Shown: positions 8,619 to 17,200 of the stretch, one piece after another | Layout: each line of letters begins with the position of its first letter | How positions within the stretch are numbered: the stretch's first letter is position 1 | Assembly: GCA_047628385.1 (NCBI GenBank) | Contig: JBLHVH010000046.1 | Coordinates: forward strand, 1-18,578 | Origin: PZPK01 sp047628385 | GTDB lineage: Bacteria > Pseudomonadota > Gammaproteobacteria > Pseudomonadales > Oleiphilaceae | Reading direction: 5' to 3' | Length of the DNA: 18,578 bases | Notes under the pieces: model-generated | The model's input: only the letters and a program-made list of their open reading frames with translations | What the model was told of the DNA's origin: nothing | The model's database searches: none | Made by a program: the position numbers and the translations under genes

Positions 8619-9083
8619 ATGAAAAAATTACTGATAGCTACCATTACTCTTTTAAGCGCTATACCAATCGTAAATGCTTAAGAAAAATACAGTCACTTCC
8701 CGTCGCTACAATCGGCTGGCATACATACAGCTATGTGTAATATCAAAAACTACAATGGAGCCGACCCAGTAGTCATGTCAAACTTTGGTTTGTTGATAAT
8801 AGTAGGGTGGGGCTTAGCCTATATTTCAGTTGCTAAGAGCTATATACAGGCTAAGGGGTTAATAGGCATATTCACAATTGAAATGTCTATTTACGGTGCA
8901 GTGTGGGCTAATTGGTTAATGAACAATAGCTTGTCTTGAGTATTTGAAAAAGACATGATGGCCGATATTCTTTCTGCGATTTTTAGCCTAAACGATTTCA
9001 TGTTTGGCTTCTTTTTCTTATTTGTATTTATCAAGCAATTACGTTTGAAAAGTGAGCGGGGGGTTTTCCTCACCTTTCATTAA
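8619..9083 (+). pseudogene. Chimeric broken gene: paralogue of the small periplasmic protein joined to a membrane-protein remnant
   Basis: Reading one frame from the ATG at 8619 gives a signal peptide (MKKLLIATITLL...VNA), then a TAA at 8679-8681, then EKYSHFPSLQSAGIHTAMCNIKNYN. That stretch parallels EKYNHFPSIESTDFKTAFCNIERYN in the intact protein at 12594 (12 of 21 identical from HFPS onward). The stop falls where the intact copy has Asp in ADEKY. After about 8757 the homology ends, and the same frame continues as a hydrophobic sequence (SNFGLLIIVGWGLAYISVAKSY, then FTIEMSIYGAVWANWLM). A second stop, TGA at 8937-8939, interrupts it before DMMADILSAIFSLNDFMFGFFF and the final TAA at 9081. 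The second part has about three membrane segments and looks like a small membrane protein missing its beginning; its family is not recognised. A shortened product starting at the ATG at 8733 (68 residues) or 8775 is possible. Confidence 0.75.
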
Positions 9084-9086
9084 ATA

Positions 9087-10292
9087 CTAAAACGAATAAA
9101 GCCCAGTAAAAACACCAAACGCTATTGTCATGCATACCCCTATAGCTAAGTATGAAAGCCATTTGCCTACTCCCATGCTCGATATTGCTTTTCGCCAGAC
9201 AGTTCTTCGAGAAAATGTGCTGTTGTGATTAGTCCTAGCAATCTTCATAGCATATAAATACGTGCCTCCTATGGACAGAATGCACAATAACACCCCAAAA
9301 ATGAAGTATATAATTTTGCTTGTAAGCCCAGCGAAAGTGCCAAAATGAAGCGGATCAGCCGCCTCCCCTAGACGAGTTATTATACTCAACTGCTCACCAC
9401 GGAAACTGGACAAAACTTCAGCAGATACAGGGTCAAAAAAAATTGAATTTGCCCTATCTCTTACTAGCAATGCGCTTGCTTGACCCTGAGCAACTACAGG
9501 TGTGTTTTTTCGAGTAGGCAGGCGAATTACGTTAAGCGTCAACTCAGAAAACTCATTGTCTATAGATCTTACAATAAGGTTAAACGATTCAGGTGCAAGC
9601 GTAACAAGCTCTTTTTGAGCCACACTACTAACTACTTTACCTTGTTCTGGGTAAGCACCTCGTAAGCCAATTACTTCTGCAAAATACCACAAACTTGTAA
9701 TAGCAATGATGAGCACAAACCAAATATTCCACACACCTAAAAGCCTGTGAACGTCGCCCCAAAACACCTTTCTATGCTGCGTTCTTGGCCACCGGAAAAA
9801 GCCCCTCCACCAGCGACGATACACAACCATACTAGTGATCAATGAAACTAACATTAGCAAAGCACAAATACTCACAATACTCACCCCATACTTAACAGGT
9901 AGCATTAAATGCCTATGCGTCATTCTAAAAAAACGTTGCCAATTAAGCCAACGCCCATCACCTAAATACATGCCAGTAGTAGGGTGAAAATACATCCTAA
10001 ACAACTTATTTTCAGCACTACGTGCAGTAACCTCGGCCGCAAACCATGGGTCTATTGGCCGAGAGATACTGGTAAGTTGGCTTTTCCCAGATGTTTCACG
10101 AGCACTATTATAAATAGCTTGCCAATTCATATCAGATACTGAACTAGGCGCAACTCGCATCGATTTATTAGTTAACCAATCTAATTCATGCGAAACAGTT
10201 GCAAGGGTTCCTGTGACAAGCACAAAACACAATAAAATTGAAAGCTGTATACCAACCCAGCTGTGTATGTTGAACCACTTTGCTCTATTCAC
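9087..10292 (-). CDS. PepSY-associated membrane protein, iron/siderophore-linked reductase type
   Basis: The 401-residue product has the PepSY_TM layout. A first membrane helix lies at about 12-33, after NIHSWVGIQLS. A periplasmic domain with PepSY-like strands runs over about 45-125. Helix 2 is at about 133-157, helix 3 at 184-204 (DVHRLLGVWNIWFVLI), a second periplasmic domain at 210-320, helix 4 at 324-348 and helix 5 at 378-398. His10, His126, His128, His182 and His316 sit at helix ends and are candidate haem ligands, as in ferric-siderophore reductases of this superfamily. The start is GTG at 10292; the frame has a stop just upstream and no ATG is available. No strong ribosome-binding sequence is seen. 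It diverges from a siderophore receptor around a Fur-like box, supporting a role in releasing iron from an imported siderophore. The family call is strong; reductase activity is inferred. Confidence 0.88.
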   Translation of the reverse strand: MNRAKWFNIHSWVGIQLSILLCFVLVTGTLATVSHELDWLTNKSMRVAPSSVSDMNWQAIYNSARETSGKSQLTSISRPIDPWFAAEVTARSAENKLFRMYFHPTTGMYLGDGRWLNWQRFFRMTHRHLMLPVKYGVSIVSICALLMLVSLITSMVVYRRWWRGFFRWPRTQHRKVFWGDVHRLLGVWNIWFVLIIAITSLWYFAEVIGLRGAYPEQGKVVSSVAQKELVTLAPESFNLIVRSIDNEFSELTLNVIRLPTRKNTPVVAQGQASALLVRDRANSIFFDPVSAEVLSSFRGEQLSIITRLGEAADPLHFGTFAGLTSKIIYFIFGVLLCILSIGGTYLYAMKIARTNHNSTFSRRTVWRKAISSMGVGKWLSYLAIGVCMTIAFGVFTGLYSF

Positions 10293-10317
10293 TATGAAAC
10301 ATTAATCCAATTTAATT

Positions 10318-10348
10318 CTAAATGATAATCATTTGTGTTTGCATTTGG
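10318..10348. promoter_or_regulatory. Fur box between the divergent iron genes
   Basis: AAATGATAATCATTT (10320-10334) is a perfect 7-1-7 palindrome. The 19-base window 10318-10336 matches 13 of 19 positions of the classical Fur consensus. TTTGCATTTG (10339-10348) follows, the same string that flanks the Fur-like operator near 8390. It lies 28 bases beyond the PepSY GTG and about 90 before the receptor ATG, so one site could repress both directions. Confidence 0.85.
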
Positions 10349-10367
10349 TATTTTTCTACCCTACCAT
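10339..10367 (+). promoter_or_regulatory. Predicted promoter of the siderophore receptor gene
   Basis: A -35-like TTGCAT (10339-10344), 17 bases, and a -10-like TACCAT (10362-10367, four of six consensus matches) lie about 60 bases before the receptor ATG and abut the Fur box. The arrangement mirrors the operon promoter at 8342-8371, including the same -35 hexamer. Confidence 0.5.
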
Positions 10368-10425
10368 TTACTTCGGATATTGGGAAGACATCTCAGAACA
10401 TAAATAATCGGAAAGCATTCACATT

Positions 10426-12567
10426 ATGAAAATAAATAAAATCTCACTCGCGCTAATTGCGTTGGGCTTCAGTAGCTATTCACTTGCACAACAAGAATCT
10501 GCTACGCAAGCTCGAAATATAGAAAAGCCAGGTGAAGAATCGGTTGAAATCATCAAAGTAAAGGGCAGAGCTTCTCAGTTCTACTTTGTAAACGAGTCGA
10601 TGATGGCAACAAAAACACCTACAGATTATATGGATTTACCGCAGTCTGTTCAGGTACTGAGCCGACAATTATTAGAAGACCAAGCTGCACGAGAAACTAG
10701 CGATGTGTATCGCTCTATTTCGGGCATGACTCAATTTTCATATTCAGGTGTAACCGCGCGTGGCTTCCGTCAAGACCAAGTTAGATACGACGGCGTTCAA
10801 GGTGATCCCTACGGTGGCTTTTCAATTCCCCAGCTATTCAACATAGAAAGAATTGAAGTCCTCAAAGGCCCTTCTGGCATGTTATACGGTAGTGGGCAAC
10901 CTGGTGGACTATTAAACTATGTCACCAAAAAAGCCAAGTTTGAAAGCAATCGTGAAGTCGCGTTGTTTTTAGGTAATTTCGATACTTATGGCATATCTGC
11001 TGATTTGACAGGAACAATTGACGAAGACAGTAAACTTGCATATCGAGTCGGTGGCTTCCATCAAACAGCGAGTTCTTATCGGAATAATGTTGAAGGCGAA
11101 AATAGTCTACTTTCGTTTGGCTTAACGTGGCTTCCCTTGGAGAATATGGTAGTTAATCTGAGTTATGATTTTATTGATCAGGACCTTGGTGGACATAGGT
11201 TGCGAGGAATCCCGGCAGATGATGACGGCAATTTTTTAACCGACATTAGTTATAGCCCTAATGAAAAAACTGACTTTCAGCGGGTAAGAGCTGACGTGTT
11301 ACAAGCAATTATTTCTACCGATATTTCGGCCAACTTGACGAACACAACGGTACTGCGCTATTTAAGCAATGAACGTACACAAAATTATCATGAACCACGG
11401 GGACTTTTAGCTGACGGACGAACAATGGTTCGTCAATTCAGAGACCAATTTAGAGCAAACGACGAATATAGTGTAACCACGGACTTTGTATATCAAACCG
11501 AGTTAGCAGGCATGGCGCATACTATTTTGGTTGGCGGTGATTACTTCAATACAGACGCAGAGTTTCTGTCAACATTCGGAACCGGCGAAAATGCTCTAAT
11601 TCCTAACATTGACATTATTGACCCTGTTTATGGTGCCGACCCATCTACTTATATTCTTACCACGGGTTCACTAAGAGAATCAGGAATTGAAAGAACGGGC
11701 TTTTATTTACAAGACCAAATTTCATTGACTGATCACTGGCAAGCAATTGTTGGAATGCGTTACGACCAGTTTAAAGAAAAGAATATCACAAATGACATTA
11801 GCTACTCAGATTCAGATATTTCACCACGGTTTGGTTTGATATACCGCCCCTCCCAAGATATGTCTATTTTTATAGCGAAGAGCAACGGATTTAATCCCCA
11901 ATCACTTTCAGCGGTGTTAGGTGATGAAAACGATTCGGATGCAAACGGAGGACTCACACCCGAACAAAGTGAGCAGTGGGAGTTGGGCTTCAAAAATAAG
12001 TGGCTAGACGATGCGATACTCACCACCCTTACCTTTTACGAGATTGTCAAAGATGATGTTACCGTAAGTAACCCTTTAAATACGGGACCTAATGACGGCC
12101 AACCAAATGCAATTCAAATAGGAGAGGTCACCAGTATGGGGGTAGAGTTTGATGTGGTCGGTGATATTACAGACGTATGGACCGGTACTTTTAGTTACGC
12201 ATATAACGACGCAAAAATAACGGGTGGCGCGCCAAACTCTATTAGCAATGCGGTGGGTACTGAGTTTGTAAATGCACCCGACCATACGCTTGGGATATGG
12301 ACTCGTTACGACTTTCCTTCAATAGCTTCAGCCTTTGCTCTAGGCGTCGACTATGTCAGTGAACGAATTAGTTTTAGCGGCCAAGATGTCAAGCCATATA
12401 CGGTATGGGATGCCAGTTGGCGAACGACCTATAAACAATTTGATATTCAGTTAAATTTACAAAACATCTTTGATAAAGAATATGCATCTAGTGGTTTTAA
12501 TGAACGGGGAGGACACTTTCCAGGTAAACCACGGACAGTCCTAGTGCAAGTAAGTAGCCAATTTTAA
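10426..12567 (+). CDS. TonB-dependent siderophore receptor
   Basis: The 713-residue product has a signal peptide (MKINKISLALIALGFSSYSLA, cleavage after Ala21) and a TonB-box-like stretch (VEIIKVKG, about 40-47). The plug carries siderophore-receptor hallmarks: LPQSVQVLSRQLLEDQ, the RIEVLKGPSGMLYGSGQPGG region and LLNYVTKKA. A 22-strand-type barrel ends in NLQNIFDKEYASSG, FPGKPRTV and a terminal Phe. Length and motifs fit receptors for hydroxamate or mixed siderophores of the FhuA/FhuE/FoxA/FpvA type, but the ligand cannot be chosen from sequence alone. The Fur box and the divergent PepSY protein support iron-regulated ferric-siderophore import. The small-protein gene follows after 26 bases, probably in the same transcript. 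The gene appears intact. Confidence 0.95.
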   Translation: MKINKISLALIALGFSSYSLAQQESATQARNIEKPGEESVEIIKVKGRASQFYFVNESMMATKTPTDYMDLPQSVQVLSRQLLEDQAARETSDVYRSISGMTQFSYSGVTARGFRQDQVRYDGVQGDPYGGFSIPQLFNIERIEVLKGPSGMLYGSGQPGGLLNYVTKKAKFESNREVALFLGNFDTYGISADLTGTIDEDSKLAYRVGGFHQTASSYRNNVEGENSLLSFGLTWLPLENMVVNLSYDFIDQDLGGHRLRGIPADDDGNFLTDISYSPNEKTDFQRVRADVLQAIISTDISANLTNTTVLRYLSNERTQNYHEPRGLLADGRTMVRQFRDQFRANDEYSVTTDFVYQTELAGMAHTILVGGDYFNTDAEFLSTFGTGENALIPNIDIIDPVYGADPSTYILTTGSLRESGIERTGFYLQDQISLTDHWQAIVGMRYDQFKEKNITNDISYSDSDISPRFGLIYRPSQDMSIFIAKSNGFNPQSLSAVLGDENDSDANGGLTPEQSEQWELGFKNKWLDDAILTTLTFYEIVKDDVTVSNPLNTGPNDGQPNAIQIGEVTSMGVEFDVVGDITDVWTGTFSYAYNDAKITGGAPNSISNAVGTEFVNAPDHTLGIWTRYDFPSIASAFALGVDYVSERISFSGQDVKPYTVWDASWRTTYKQFDIQLNLQNIFDKEYASSGFNERGGHFPGKPRTVLVQVSSQF

Positions 12568-12593
12568 ACCAAACAAAATTAAAAGAGCAGATT

Positions 12594-12980
12594 ATGTACA
12601 AACTAATAATGATAACTTCGATGGCTTTAGTCACACTCAGCAGCACTGCAATAGCCGATGAAAAATATAACCACTTTCCTTCTATTGAGTCTACTGATTT
12701 TAAAACAGCATTTTGTAATATTGAACGTTATAACGAAAAAATGATAACCATTACAAATAAGCCAGTATTAACAAGTCTGGACATGCTCAAGATACATGAA
12801 TTAACTTACACCCTTGAAAATGCTATTAACTTTATAAAAGTATCATTAGAGAACGTTTCACAAAATTTAGAAGACGTACATAAAGCATCGGAAAGACTCG
12901 ATCAAAAAACGATACACGCTTCTGGTGAAAAATATCTGGAGGCTACCAAACGATTACTTGAGAATAAGAAGTGCGAGTAA
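12594..12980 (+). CDS. Small periplasmic protein of unknown function, co-transcribed with the siderophore receptor
   Basis: The 128-residue product has a signal peptide (MYKLIMITSMALVTLSSTAIA, cleavage before DEKYNHFPS). The mature part is mainly helical: a motif around TAFCNIERYNEK (about 40-50), then LDMLKIHELTYTLENAI and LEDVHKASERLDQ. Two cysteines, one in FCNI and one in the C-terminal KKCE, could form a disulphide. From memory it resembles a family listed as DUF6746, with similar HELTYTLENA and VHxASE segments; this is unverified. It starts 26 bases after the receptor stop with no terminator between, so an iron-linked role is plausible. A decayed paralogue of its first third lies at 8619 on the other side of the module. 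Confidence 0.8.
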   Translation: MYKLIMITSMALVTLSSTAIADEKYNHFPSIESTDFKTAFCNIERYNEKMITITNKPVLTSLDMLKIHELTYTLENAINFIKVSLENVSQNLEDVHKASERLDQKTIHASGEKYLEATKRLLENKKCE

Positions 12981-13030
12981 AGACTAGTATAAAGGTGTAA
13001 TGACTAGGGGCTAATCAGACTATTGAAAAC

Positions 13031-13042
13031 ATTGTATACAAT
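13031..13042. promoter_or_regulatory. Perfect 12-bp palindrome, possible regulator site
   Basis: ATTGTATACAAT reads the same on both strands and resembles operators of GntR-family regulators. It lies in the gene-free stretch between the small periplasmic protein gene and the transposase fragments, where no intact gene starts. It may be a relic or chance. The rest of 12981-13192 shows no gene. Confidence 0.25.
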
Positions 13043-13192
13043 ATTCTATTTTTGATTGCCCCAGCTTATTATTCTTCAGTAAAACTTAAGCCCGCTTGTT
13101 GCTCTAATCGGTCAATAATTTTGCTGACAAATATACTCGTGGGCGTCAAAAAAGCCACCGCCTTTATCATCCTTGGTAATATCTTCAACTAA

Positions 13193-13504
13193 ACATGCCA
13201 ACAGCAATCGAAGTGTGATGGGTAAACTAATCATCCATTGGCGCACTGAGTGCGCCTAACTCGGTTACTGGCGTAATATATCATCGACCAACAACGCTAC
13301 ACTTTCAGCCATTCGTCTGGCCCCATAGCTGGGGCAAAATCCTCCTGGCTTGCAGCTAAAGGCAACTAGTTTCTCATGTTTACAATCATCGCAAACGACT
13401 TGTAAAAAACCGTACTCAAGTCGACCGCTGCGCAGAAACTCACCAAACTCACGTTCCACATAGTTGGGTAAGTACTTATCTTGCTCGGCTAAGCTTGCTG
13501 TAAG
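13193..13504 (-). pseudogene. IS91-family transposase fragment, N-terminal zinc-binding part
   Basis: On the minus strand the frame runs LTASLAEQDKYLPNYV, EREFGEFLRSGRLEYGFLQV, VCDDCKHEKLVAFSCK, PGGFCPSYGARRMAESVALL. This is the zinc-binding N-terminal domain of IS91-type (Y2, rolling-circle) transposases. The usual second cysteine of FCPSC is Tyr here. Two in-frame stops follow, TAA at 13265-13267 and TAG at 13256-13258. After them the same frame resumes as VRQWMISLPITLRLLLAC, also typical of the family, and then is lost. The catalytic tyrosine domain is absent, so the piece is dead. No stem-loop end of an IS91 element was recognised. Its upstream edge abuts the end of the IS6-family fragment. 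Confidence 0.82.
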
Positions 13505-13896
13505 TCAGGGAAGTATCGTACAACCAATGGTATTGTCAACTTATGCACCACTGCATGGCAACTCAAAAACCGTTGAGCTTGTCCAAGTGATTTGAATTTA
13601 CGCATCTGCTTTTCTTGTTGACGAGTAGGCTGATGTGATAACTCACATCGATTATTTTCATATTGCATAGTAGAGTGTTCAACACTTGGAATTAAATCTC
13701 TTTGGGCTGCAGAGTAACTGCGTAGTTTATCGGTAACAACCCTAGGTGGTGCGACTTGCTGGGCCTTTAACAACTTTTTAAAGAAGCGCACAGCTGCCTT
13801 TTTATCTTTACGCTTTTGAACTAAAATATCAATCTCATCACCATCTTGAGCTACCGCTCGCCACAAATAATAAAGAACACCATTACAGTACAGCAA
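13489..13896 (-). pseudogene. IS6-family DDE transposase fragment, C-terminal part
   Basis: The 135 readable residues match the second half of IS6-family transposases: YYLWRAVAQDGDEIDILVQ, DKKAAVRFFKKLLKAQ, VVTDKLRSY (second catalytic Asp, residue 56 of the fragment), then CELSHQPTRQQEKQMRKFKS (catalytic Glu85) and QAQRFLSC. The N-terminal helix-turn-helix and the first catalytic Asp segment are missing. The fragment begins at about 13890, precisely where the acyl-CoA synthetase remnant begins on the other strand. The apparent TTG start is only the first available codon and not a real start. No terminal inverted repeats were found. The fragment is not expected to be active. Confidence 0.85.
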
Positions 13897-14148
13897 CCTA
13901 TAGCAATCGTGGTGCTAAACAGTTTAATTTCAAAAGCAAATACTGAGGCCGCTGAAAAATTAAAAAACATATTGATAGATGTAAATAATAAATTGGAAAG
14001 TCACCAAAGATTAGATTATATAGTCGTTTGTTCTGACGTATGGGATATAGATAACGGGCTATTAACACCCACGTTAAAAATTAAACGAAAGCTCATTCTG
14101 TTGATGGTGTTCTCATTTATGATAATCAAAATTCCACAGACGTATTGA
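13888..14148 (+). pseudogene. 3' remnant of an AMP-forming acyl-CoA synthetase gene
   Basis: An open plus-strand frame encodes QQPIAIVVLNSLIS, then NILIDVNNKLESHQRLDYIV, VCSDVWDIDN and GLLTPTLKIKR. This is the C-terminal lid domain of long-chain fatty-acid-CoA ligases; the GLLTPTLKIKR motif carries the lysine used in adenylation. The reading stays family-like from about 13888 to 14088. It then becomes an unrelated hydrophobic tail (LILLMVFSFMIIKIPQTY) before TGA at 14146, so both ends appear broken. The frame extends left to 13846, but that part overlaps the IS6 fragment and is not family-like. The ATP-binding domain is absent, so it is a relic, probably of a gene cut by transposition. Confidence 0.75.
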
Positions 14149-14176
14149 GCTGAAAGCTGGCATTAGCTTTAGCTCA
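14146..14176. terminator. Imperfect hairpin between the relic region and the oxidoreductase gene
   Basis: TGAGCTGAAAGCT (14146-14158) pairs with AGCTTTAGCTCA (14165-14176) around GGCATT, with one bulged base. It lies 28 bases past the stop of the minus-strand oxidoreductase gene and could end that transcript. However, no U-run follows on either strand, so an intrinsic terminator is uncertain. Confidence 0.35.
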
Positions 14177-14203
14177 TTACTGAATTGAATCAAAAAATGA
14201 TTT

Positions 14204-17200
14204 TTAACAAGGTGCTATTTCGACAGGTATGCCATTGAATATTGCATTTCCTGACATGCTATCAACCCGTTGATCATCTGTTAAGTCATTCATACTGACG
14301 CCTGGATTAGTTTGCGCTACACGCAGAGCAATACCTTCTCTATCATGACCCCAACCATGCGGTAAACAAACAACACCTCGCATAACGTCTTCTGTAATAA
14401 GTACATCGACTTTCAATTCCCCAACTCGTGATTTCAAGTACGCTTGACCTCTGTCGACAACACCTTTTTCTTTTGCATCTTCAGGGTGAATTAACAAAGC
14501 ACAGCGATCTTTGCCTTTAATTAAACGTTGGCTGTTGTGCATCCATGAATTATTTGTACGTAAATCTCTACGGCTTATCATCATCAATGATGTGGCTGTT
14601 TTACTTGAAAATTGTGCCTTCATTCTCTGAAGGTCATCTAGTATAGGGTCAGGTAATAAACGAATAAGTTTATCTTTAGTAAATAAGTGATTTGGTAAGC
14701 ATGGTTTTAAAGGCCCTAGGTCTAATCCGTGCGGGTATTGTTTCAATACGTCTAAACTTAAACCATAATCATGTGAAATTTCTTTTCCTGATTCATAAGA
14801 AATAAAAGACTTTCCATATGGACCACTTCTCAAACTGTAATCTAGAATTTGTTCCATAGTCATTTCAGGTTGTTTTTTGATGTTAATAATGCCGTGTTTT
14901 AACTGATTAATACGTTGTGTTAAACCAAACATAATATCAAAGTCAGAGCGGGTATCATTTCTATGTTCAAATAATGCTTCCGAATATTTTGCGACATTGC
15001 GTACCGCTAATAAGTTAAAGACTATATCAAAATGCTCATGCTCTAAAGGTCCTGTTGGCGGTAAAATAATATCAGCATGACGTGATGTTTCATTTAGAAA
15101 AAAATCTACCGAGACCATAAAGTCTAAGTTGTTAAGTGCTTCATCAAGTTGACGACCGTTAGGCACTGATAAAACGGGGTTTCCGGCTATACAAATAAAC
15201 CCTTTTACTTGTCCTTCACCTGGCGTTAGCATTTCTTCCGCGAGTATAGCTGTTGGCAATTCTCGACTAAATTCAGGTAAGCCTCTAACACGACTATGAA
15301 ATTTAGCAAAACTACCTGCGGTAGAGGCTTGAATGCCTGTATCAACAGCAGGTTTAGTAAACATCATGCCGCCTTTTCGATCTAAATTACCCGTAATAAT
15401 GTTTAAAATATTAACCAGCCAATGATTTAAGGCTGAAAAATTTTGTGTTGATAATCCCATTCTTCCATAACAAATGGCACCTTCGGCGGCTGCAAAATCG
15501 GTAGCTATACGTTTAATATTATCTTCTGATATACCACAAACATCACTTATTTCTGCAAGAGAAAATTGATCAAACATACCAAGTAGTTGATCGAAGCCGT
15601 CTAACATTTGTGTTAAGTGCGCTGGTTCATACAATGCTTGCTGAATAATATATTGAATAAGACCATAAATAAATAACGGGTCGGTGCCTGGTTTGATAAA
15701 AAGGTGCTCTGATGCATAACGTGCTGACTCAGTTCTGCGTGGGTCGACTAAGATGAATTTTCCACCACGCTCTTTAATGCTTTCTAAACGCTTAAGAACA
15801 TCTCCTGCGGACATTAAACTACCATTTGAAGCTGCAGGATTTGCGCCAAGCATTAACATATAGTCAGTGCGATCTATATCAGGAATAGTGAACAGTTGCC
15901 CATGTCCAAACATTAAATAAGACATCAGTTGGTGTGGCATTTGATCTAAAGAACCACCCGAATGCATGTTTTTAGAACCTAATGCTTTACGAAATTTACC
16001 GACCGCCATTAGTATACCAAAACTATGAGAAGCAGGATTCCCAATGTATCCTGATATTGCGTCATCACCATATTTGCTTTGGATATTAACAATTTCATTA
16101 CTGACACGATCTAGTGCATCATCCCAACTGATGGGTAGCCATTGACCATCCACCTTTTGCATTGGTGTTTTCAAACGATCTGGATCATTATGTAAGTCTT
16201 GTAATGAATATCCTTTAGGACAAATATGTCCTCCGCTGTGAGGGTCATGTTTATCACCAGCAATTGATAAAATTTCATCACCTTGATATTTTATTTGCAC
16301 ACCACACATTGCTTCACACAAGGTACAGTTTCGTAGATGCGTTTTAACTGGCAGATTTGTTCTTTCTTGTTCTTTTGCTAAATTAGCTACACGAGCGTCT
16401 CGGATAATGTGTAACATTGTGGTGATGTTAGTGACTTTACGACGAGGACGACCGACTAAATCCCCTTGTACTTGTTCATGTTGATCAAGTAACTGCCAAT
16501 CGCTAAAACTAATATATTCAACGTTTCGCTTATCAAGTAAGTCAGTCATATCTTGACTAATTAATTTCGTAGTTACTGTATTTGCATTAACTAAATCGGT
16601 GATCAATTGATTAACAGTATCATGAGCGCAATGCTTATTACTGCCAATTACACCACTAGCGCCGCGTTTTATCCACCCTGCTGTATACTCTTGGTTTAAA
16701 ACACTCCCTTCGGAATTATCTTTTGAATTATGATTGACAATATCTACTCGACCTTGTTGATTAAGAATAACGCCACGTTGTTCATCAAAAGCTACGTTTT
16801 CAATCGCATCGCCTTGATAGCCAATAGCATGTACGATGAGGTTTGCATTTATAAGTGATTTTTCATGAGTTGTTTTAATAGAAATACGACCAGCATCATC
16901 TCGAATGATTTCATTACGCGTAAGATGTAATGTTTTGTGCCCATTTACATCATTATCAATATAGTCTGGACTATGGCAAAACATAAAGCGGATACGTTTT
17001 TTATTATCTTGAATATTATCAGCCTGTTGGCGTTGTGAAATTTCTTTAAGCAAGTAAATATTTTGTTTTACTTCACTAAACTCAGGTAATTCTGTTTGCT
17101 CAATTGTTTGTAGATCTAACGCTAAATCATTTGGATCAATAATTAAGTCGACATCATCAAGTCCCATTAATTGTTCTAATTCTTTTGGCGTGAAGGCCGC

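Noticed and set aside
8891..9073. Minus-strand 60-residue open frame
   Set aside because: It overlaps the plus-strand membrane-protein remnant, which has recognisable coding character, and has no recognisable features of its own.
13069..13170. Short minus-strand frame encoding about 33 residues (MIKAVAFLTPTSIFVSKIID and on)
   Set aside because: It looks protein-like and could be a gene tail, but no family is recognised, it has no clear ribosome-binding site, and it lies in a decayed mobile-element region.
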